DNA of 64,000 nucleotides from Rhynchopus sp. YZ270_cl-10. Taxonomy: Eukaryota; Euglenozoa; Diplonemea; Diplonemida; Diplonemidae. The notes under the pieces are model-generated. The model was not told the DNA's origin and searched no databases. It saw nothing but the letters and a program-made list of their open reading frames with translations. The DNA lies in the NCBI GenBank assembly GCA_964035575.1, contig OZ037846.1:1515501-1579500 (forward strand). The letters run 5' to 3'. Position numbers and translations under genes: made by a program. Shown in pieces: positions 60,127 to 64,000 of this stretch (the stretch's first letter is position 1; each line of letters begins with the position of its first letter).

Positions 60127-62262
60127 ATGTACACAATGCGCTGTCTGGAGGGTGTGCTGTCGTTGGACGGGACACTGGACGCTCGTGCACGTCGGAAGCA
60201 GACGTTGTTCTTCGTGATGTGCTTTGTGGCACTGTGTTCGGCATCGTTGGCGGGTTTCAGGACTGTGGTGAGTCCTCAGGGACGGTACGTTTACGTTGCA
60301 TCCTACGTTCTTGGTGTTGCTGTACTACTTGCCGGTGTCGTGCTGGTCCTGTGCAGAGTCAAGCTGAACACACGCATTATCGTCTCTTGTTGCTACCTGT
60401 TGGCTCTCGCAGTCGTCGGGATCGACATCGCCGTGCGTGCCACAGAGAGAGTTGCATGGCCACTGCTCGTGCTCATCGTTGACGTGCTCCTTGTGATGGA
60501 GGTGCCCGCACACTACAGCATGGGTGTCGTCTGCTTCACACTCGTGTACTTCTTTGTCATGTGTCTCGAAGAGGTGTTCAGGTTTGGCATCCTCGACCTG
60601 CCAGGTATCGCGCCGCAGGTGTTCAGACGTGAGTACATGGCCAACAGAATCAACTGCACTGACTATCCGTGCCCTAATATTGAAGCAGTTTCCAGCCAGA
60701 TGGTTGCCGGGATGGTGTTCGTGGTGGACTTCATCGCAACGCGAGGCTTTGCACGAGCTGTCCTGAAGGAGCAGGAGTCAATGGAGCGGACGATCAACGT
60801 TGTGCAAGAGATTGCGTCGTTGCTTGCTGGCTACGACGTGGAGCAGGTGGCGGAGCTGTTGAAGGTGCATGAGGGTGACCTGCCTGAGGGGATGACAGAG
60901 GCACTGCGTAACTTGGAGGAGAACCTGCGGAAGTACCGTCCCTACCTCCCTGCTGCGCTGTTTGAGGCTGAGGTGGATGAAGACGGTGTGCAGCAGCCGA
61001 CTGTGGCACCGCCTGGGCTTGACAGCGAGACAGCAACAATTGTGTTCACAGACATCCGTGCGTCGACGTCGATCTGGGAGAATGCACCTGAGGGGATGCG
61101 TGCTGGACTGCAGATCCACAACGCTGTGATGCGTGAGGTGATGCGGATGTGTGGTGGGTACGAGGTGAAGACCATTGGCGACGCATTCATGATTGCCTTT
61201 GCATCCACTTGCGACGGTGTGGCGTTTGGGTTGCGTGTGCAGGAGCGTCTGTTTGAAGCAGACTGGCCTGCGTCTCTGCTTGAGGATGCACCAATCTGCT
61301 GTCGGCAGGGGTCGCTGTGGGGTGGTCTGACTGTGCGCATTGGTGTGAACACTGGCCCTGTGACTGTGGAGCAGAACACACTGACGGGACGGACAGACTA
61401 TCTTGGACACACAGTGAACGTTGCATCACGCCTTGAGAGCACATGCACACCTGGTGCTGTGGCTTTGCCCTCTGACCTGTGGACATCTGTCTCTGGGTCG
61501 TGCAGTGCTGTTGCAGGTGTGCCAGAAGCAGTTCACTTGAAGGGTGTGTCTGGGAGCACGTTGGTGTGCTGTGTGTGGCCTGTCTCACTTGGGGGACGAA
61601 GGGAGACACCACTTTGCGAGTTTTCTCCGCCCCCTAAGCGAATGTCCAGTGCGAAGCTGGACAAGAGTCAAAATTTGTTTCAAACGTTGAGGAGCAGATG
61701 TCCATCGTTAGCTTCGGAGGGGTCTTCACACTCACGATTGGCGTACTCGACCCGCCAGGTCTCGGGCACTGTGGGAGTTGCACAGCTTGCAGTGGGCGAC
61801 GTGACGGACAGCACAGCATTCCCACACATGAGCTCCGGACTCACAACACTGACGATCACACTGGAGCAGAGTGGAGGGAGTCTGGTGACGCTGCTTGGGA
61901 ACTGTGTGTGTGTTGGGTGGAACGTGTCGCGTTCTGCACCTGCACACATGGAGAACGCGATACGGTTTGTGCAGCGCATGTCTGTGAAGTCTGCACTGAA
62001 CGGGGCTGGTCTTGCAAGCGGTCCTGTGCAGCACGGGGATGTTGGTGCACGGAGCCAGCGCTTTGTGACTGTGATGGGGGATGTTGTGCGTCGGAGTTGG
62101 GCGCTGTGCGAGGAGGCTGTGCGTGACGGGGTTGTGTGTCTGTACGAGCCTCCTGAAGGGACAACACTGCCGTCTGCACTTGAAGACGTTCTTGTCCAGC
62201 ACAAGGGGTCTGGCTACAGAGTCGTTGAGTCAGACAACAAAGAACGAGACAGAGTATTTTAG
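60127..62262 (+). CDS. Membrane class III adenylate/guanylate cyclase
   Basis: 711 codons, intronless from this ATG, ending TAG. Residues ~27-205 hold about six membrane segments (FFVMCFVALC, YVYVASYVLGVAVLLAGVVL, IIVSCCYLLALAVVGI, LLVLIVDVLLVM, MGVVCFTLVYFFVMCL, AGMVFVVDFI). A coiled stretch follows (ESMERTINVVQEI). Cyclase domain 1, ~302-470, has both metal Asp residues (D309 in FTDIRAS, D352 in IGDAF), the adenine-specifying pair K348 and D424, and N431 and R435 in TVNVASR, so it could be active as a homodimer making cAMP. A second domain, ~555-690, keeps the fold pattern (VGVAQLAVGDVTDSTAF, LASGPVQHGDVG, VTVMGDVVRRS) but lacks the catalytic residues. The product likely signals from the plasma membrane. 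The start is supported by the splice-site-like sequence just upstream and by the copied fragment at 43484. Confidence 0.9.
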   Translation: MYTMRCLEGVLSLDGTLDARARRKQTLFFVMCFVALCSASLAGFRTVVSPQGRYVYVASYVLGVAVLLAGVVLVLCRVKLNTRIIVSCCYLLALAVVGIDIAVRATERVAWPLLVLIVDVLLVMEVPAHYSMGVVCFTLVYFFVMCLEEVFRFGILDLPGIAPQVFRREYMANRINCTDYPCPNIEAVSSQMVAGMVFVVDFIATRGFARAVLKEQESMERTINVVQEIASLLAGYDVEQVAELLKVHEGDLPEGMTEALRNLEENLRKYRPYLPAALFEAEVDEDGVQQPTVAPPGLDSETATIVFTDIRASTSIWENAPEGMRAGLQIHNAVMREVMRMCGGYEVKTIGDAFMIAFASTCDGVAFGLRVQERLFEADWPASLLEDAPICCRQGSLWGGLTVRIGVNTGPVTVEQNTLTGRTDYLGHTVNVASRLESTCTPGAVALPSDLWTSVSGSCSAVAGVPEAVHLKGVSGSTLVCCVWPVSLGGRRETPLCEFSPPPKRMSSAKLDKSQNLFQTLRSRCPSLASEGSSHSRLAYSTRQVSGTVGVAQLAVGDVTDSTAFPHMSSGLTTLTITLEQSGGSLVTLLGNCVCVGWNVSRSAPAHMENAIRFVQRMSVKSALNGAGLASGPVQHGDVGARSQRFVTVMGDVVRRSWALCEEAVRDGVVCLYEPPEGTTLPSALEDVLVQHKGSGYRVVESDNKERDRVF

Positions 62263-62393
62263 CGGCTTTATTCACAAGGTGATTGGGGCACCCGACGTTA
62301 GCTTTACCCCTGTACTTATTAGTGTGACCAAGGACGAGAGTGTCAGGCACCTCTTACGAACCCTTCTTTATTTTTTGTATACAGTAAGACAAC
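62263..62393. other. 3' flank of the cyclase gene
   Basis: About 130 bp between the stop codon and a repeat; AGTATTTTAGCGG at the stop. No canonical AATAAA is seen. Confidence 0.4.
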
Positions 62394-62660
62394 AAACATC
62401 GGTGGGGTAAAAACCCTCCTTAGAGTTTTGAAATCCCAAAATCCACCTTAGTTTTTACCCCTCCGGTGTTTTTACCCCACCTATGTTCCTACCCCACCGG
62501 TGTTTATACCAGTGGACATGATACTTTGGGGCAACATGGAAAATATGGGGAAATGAGGTGAGATATTGGGGAAAAGGGTGGGGCTTGCCATCAAAATTCT
62601 CATGTCCAGGGGTAAAAACACCGGTGGGGTAAAAACATCGGAGGGGTAAAAACCCTCCTT
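62394..62660. repeat. Repeat block with GGGGTAAAAAC motifs
   Basis: Bounded by two direct repeats of 28 bp (AACATCGG.GGGGTAAAAA, then CCCTCCTTA). Between them ACCGGTGTTTATACC ... GGACATGA and its imperfect complement form an inverted pair around a ~50-bp loop. Many GGTGTTTTTACCCC units. No gene. Confidence 0.7.
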
Positions 62661-63639
62661 AGGGGGGTCCGCTAAATGTCGTAAAATTGGAAAAACCTGA
62701 AAAAACTGCAGGATTTTTGGGGCTTTTTTAGGCAAAAAATAGTGAGGGGAGTTGGGTCCAGTCATAGGGGGTATAGCATATTTTTTGGAAAATTCTTCAA
62801 AAAAAACACCGGAATTTGCTGGCACAAAGAAGTCAAAAATCTCACGCGGGCGGGACCTTTTCTTTAGGTGGGTGTTCACGGCGACCTGTGATAAGTGAGG
62901 ATGGTGAATTGATTCAATATATTTTATACACGTTACATTTATAATATTACTATCGATAAAGAAGTGCGGGACCAAGTGGACAAACGGAAGGTTTGAGGGG
63001 TGTGAACTCGATGGACAAACACCTTGACCTGATCCAAAGGTGGAAGTTTGCTGCTGGTTGACGCCTGGACCTGAAACCAGACCTCTAAAATGAATCACAA
63101 TGATTTACACCACCCCCTTTTTTTTTGTTTGTCTTTTACTCTCAATTTGGCGTTTCGCACCGCAGTGCCGGGGGGAGTCGAAAAAGGCAAGTAAATATGG
63201 CACACATATGGCACACTGACCAGTCGCAGAGCCTAGTAGGACTTCTGCTACTGTTTCATAGGTCTCAAGGGAGGTGTCGGAGGAGTCACCAGTCAGAAGA
63301 CCGCTGCCCTTTTAAAGGTGTAAAGCATTTATGCGGTGTAGGGGTGCGGAATTTTACGAGGGGGGAGGGGAGGGGGTTGAATTAGTAAATCCACAACGAC
63401 ACTGTCTTTCCACATTCCGGGGTTATTTTTACATAGCTAGAGAATGCGCATCATGCGCATCTATCTTTGCGTAATTTTATTGGGTGGGAGTGTTTTTCGC
63501 TAAAAGGTAGGAATAAAAGTAAAAGAAAATGATATAAAACGAAAAAGTGTTTCCGCGTTCTTCCGGGGCTTTCCAGGGGGGAGGATAAATTTTTTTCACC
63601 CCAAAATATTCTTTTTTTACTAGTGCTTAGTAGAGTGAT
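62661..63639. other. Region without a recognised gene
   Basis: Starts with AGGGGGGTCC, the same tip as the satellite-bearing elements, but no head homology follows. Bases 62730-62815 are the inverted match to 57705-57790. The rest is A/T-rich with a G-rich stretch near 63360. The 205-codon minus frame at 62481-63098 crosses repeats and is not considered a gene. Confidence 0.5.
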
Positions 63640-64000
63640 TTGGGGTCCCGAGCTTTCCCCCCGTAAAAGCGGTCGCTGCGCTCGCTTCGCGAGCGCGACT
63701 CCCTGCCAGTGCAGGGAGGTGACGCGCTTTCCCCCGTGATGTACAAAATCGTGGACGGCTGGTGGGGAACCACAAGCCGGAGTGATGTCAGACTCCTTAT
63801 CAATAACTTCAGGACATTTATGTAAGAAATTGTGGTCATGATACCCAAAGGTTCCTGGCGAAGCCACGGTACGCAACATTTCAGATATCCTGGGCTTCCA
63901 ATCCTCATAATTGAATGCAATTGCCACGTCTTCCACTTCTTCTTGTGCACCACCTCAAATGTCTCCGATGCTGGACGTTTGACTGCAACATGGCGTCCGA
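63640..64000 (+). repeat. Dispersed repeat S2, diverged copy at the right edge
   Basis: Reverse complement of the block at 8931-9300 with substitutions and small indels; runs off the window. Keeps the GGCGAAGCCACGGTACGC hairpin, CCACAAGCCGG and the KRPASETFEVVHKKK-like frame (minus strand, near 63940-64000), which equals KRPPSETSEVVYKKK in the other copies. This kept peptide hints at a former coding end. A GCTCGCTTCGCGAGC hairpin stands at 63677. Confidence 0.65.

Noticed and set aside
62661-62670. Fourth left tip (AGGGGGGTCC) of the satellite-bearing family
   Set aside because: Only the ten-base tip matches; no head homology or satellite follows.
1-64000. Retroelements or virus-like elements
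   Set aside because: No reverse transcriptase, integrase, capsid-like or LTR structure was recognised; the repeats look like DNA transposons, MITEs and satellites.

Overview
The window is nuclear DNA from a unicellular eukaryote whose lineage I cannot name from sequence alone. The evidence is GT-AG introns in two conserved genes, AT-rich spacers with long A/T homopolymers around GC-rich coding sequence, eukaryotic families (ornithine aminotransferase, a UAS-UBX protein, a membrane class III nucleotidyl cyclase), ankyrin-repeat genes, and a dense load of DNA-transposon-like repeats. TAA, TAG and TGA all end clear genes, so the standard code is assumed.

Bases 1-35280 hold an ankyrin-repeat gene family, all on the + strand. 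A 9669-bp unit with three genes (A 759 aa, B 651 aa, C frameshifted) occurs twice in tandem, apparently without a difference, and a third copy starts at 19339. That third copy stays identical through most of gene A and then drifts. In it the leader of the B-type gene (gene D) is split by a 536-bp hAT-like MITE and by a 4.17-kb element that carries a 113-bp satellite. Gene E (one in-frame TAG) and gene F (790 aa) follow. All members share a ~135-residue N-terminus and differ mainly in how many 100-residue modules of three ankyrin repeats they carry. The cluster has therefore evolved by unequal exchange, gene conversion and transposon insertion.

Bases 35281-40113 are a conserved island: ornithine aminotransferase (one intron) and a FAF-like UAS/coiled-coil/UBX protein (one intron, containing a 69-bp hAT-like MITE). 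Bases 40114-59400 are almost entirely repeats: satellite-bearing elements with gene fragments (ankyrin, OTU-like; a cyclase fragment abuts one of them), hAT-like MITEs, foldback elements, an 820-bp dispersed repeat in three copies, two large microsatellites, and small GC-rich hairpins. A two-domain membrane cyclase occupies 60127-62262, and the right end returns to repeats also found in the ankyrin spacers.

The most unusual structure is a family of elements with AGGGGG/CCCCCT ends. Its members share a related head, then hold a 112-122-bp satellite array, and the array joins directly to a truncated gene fragment. Three arrays have this plan. Two of the satellites align in register despite low identity, and the best-preserved element has a perfect 9-bp target-site duplication inside an ankyrin gene leader. 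I recognise no transposase in it.
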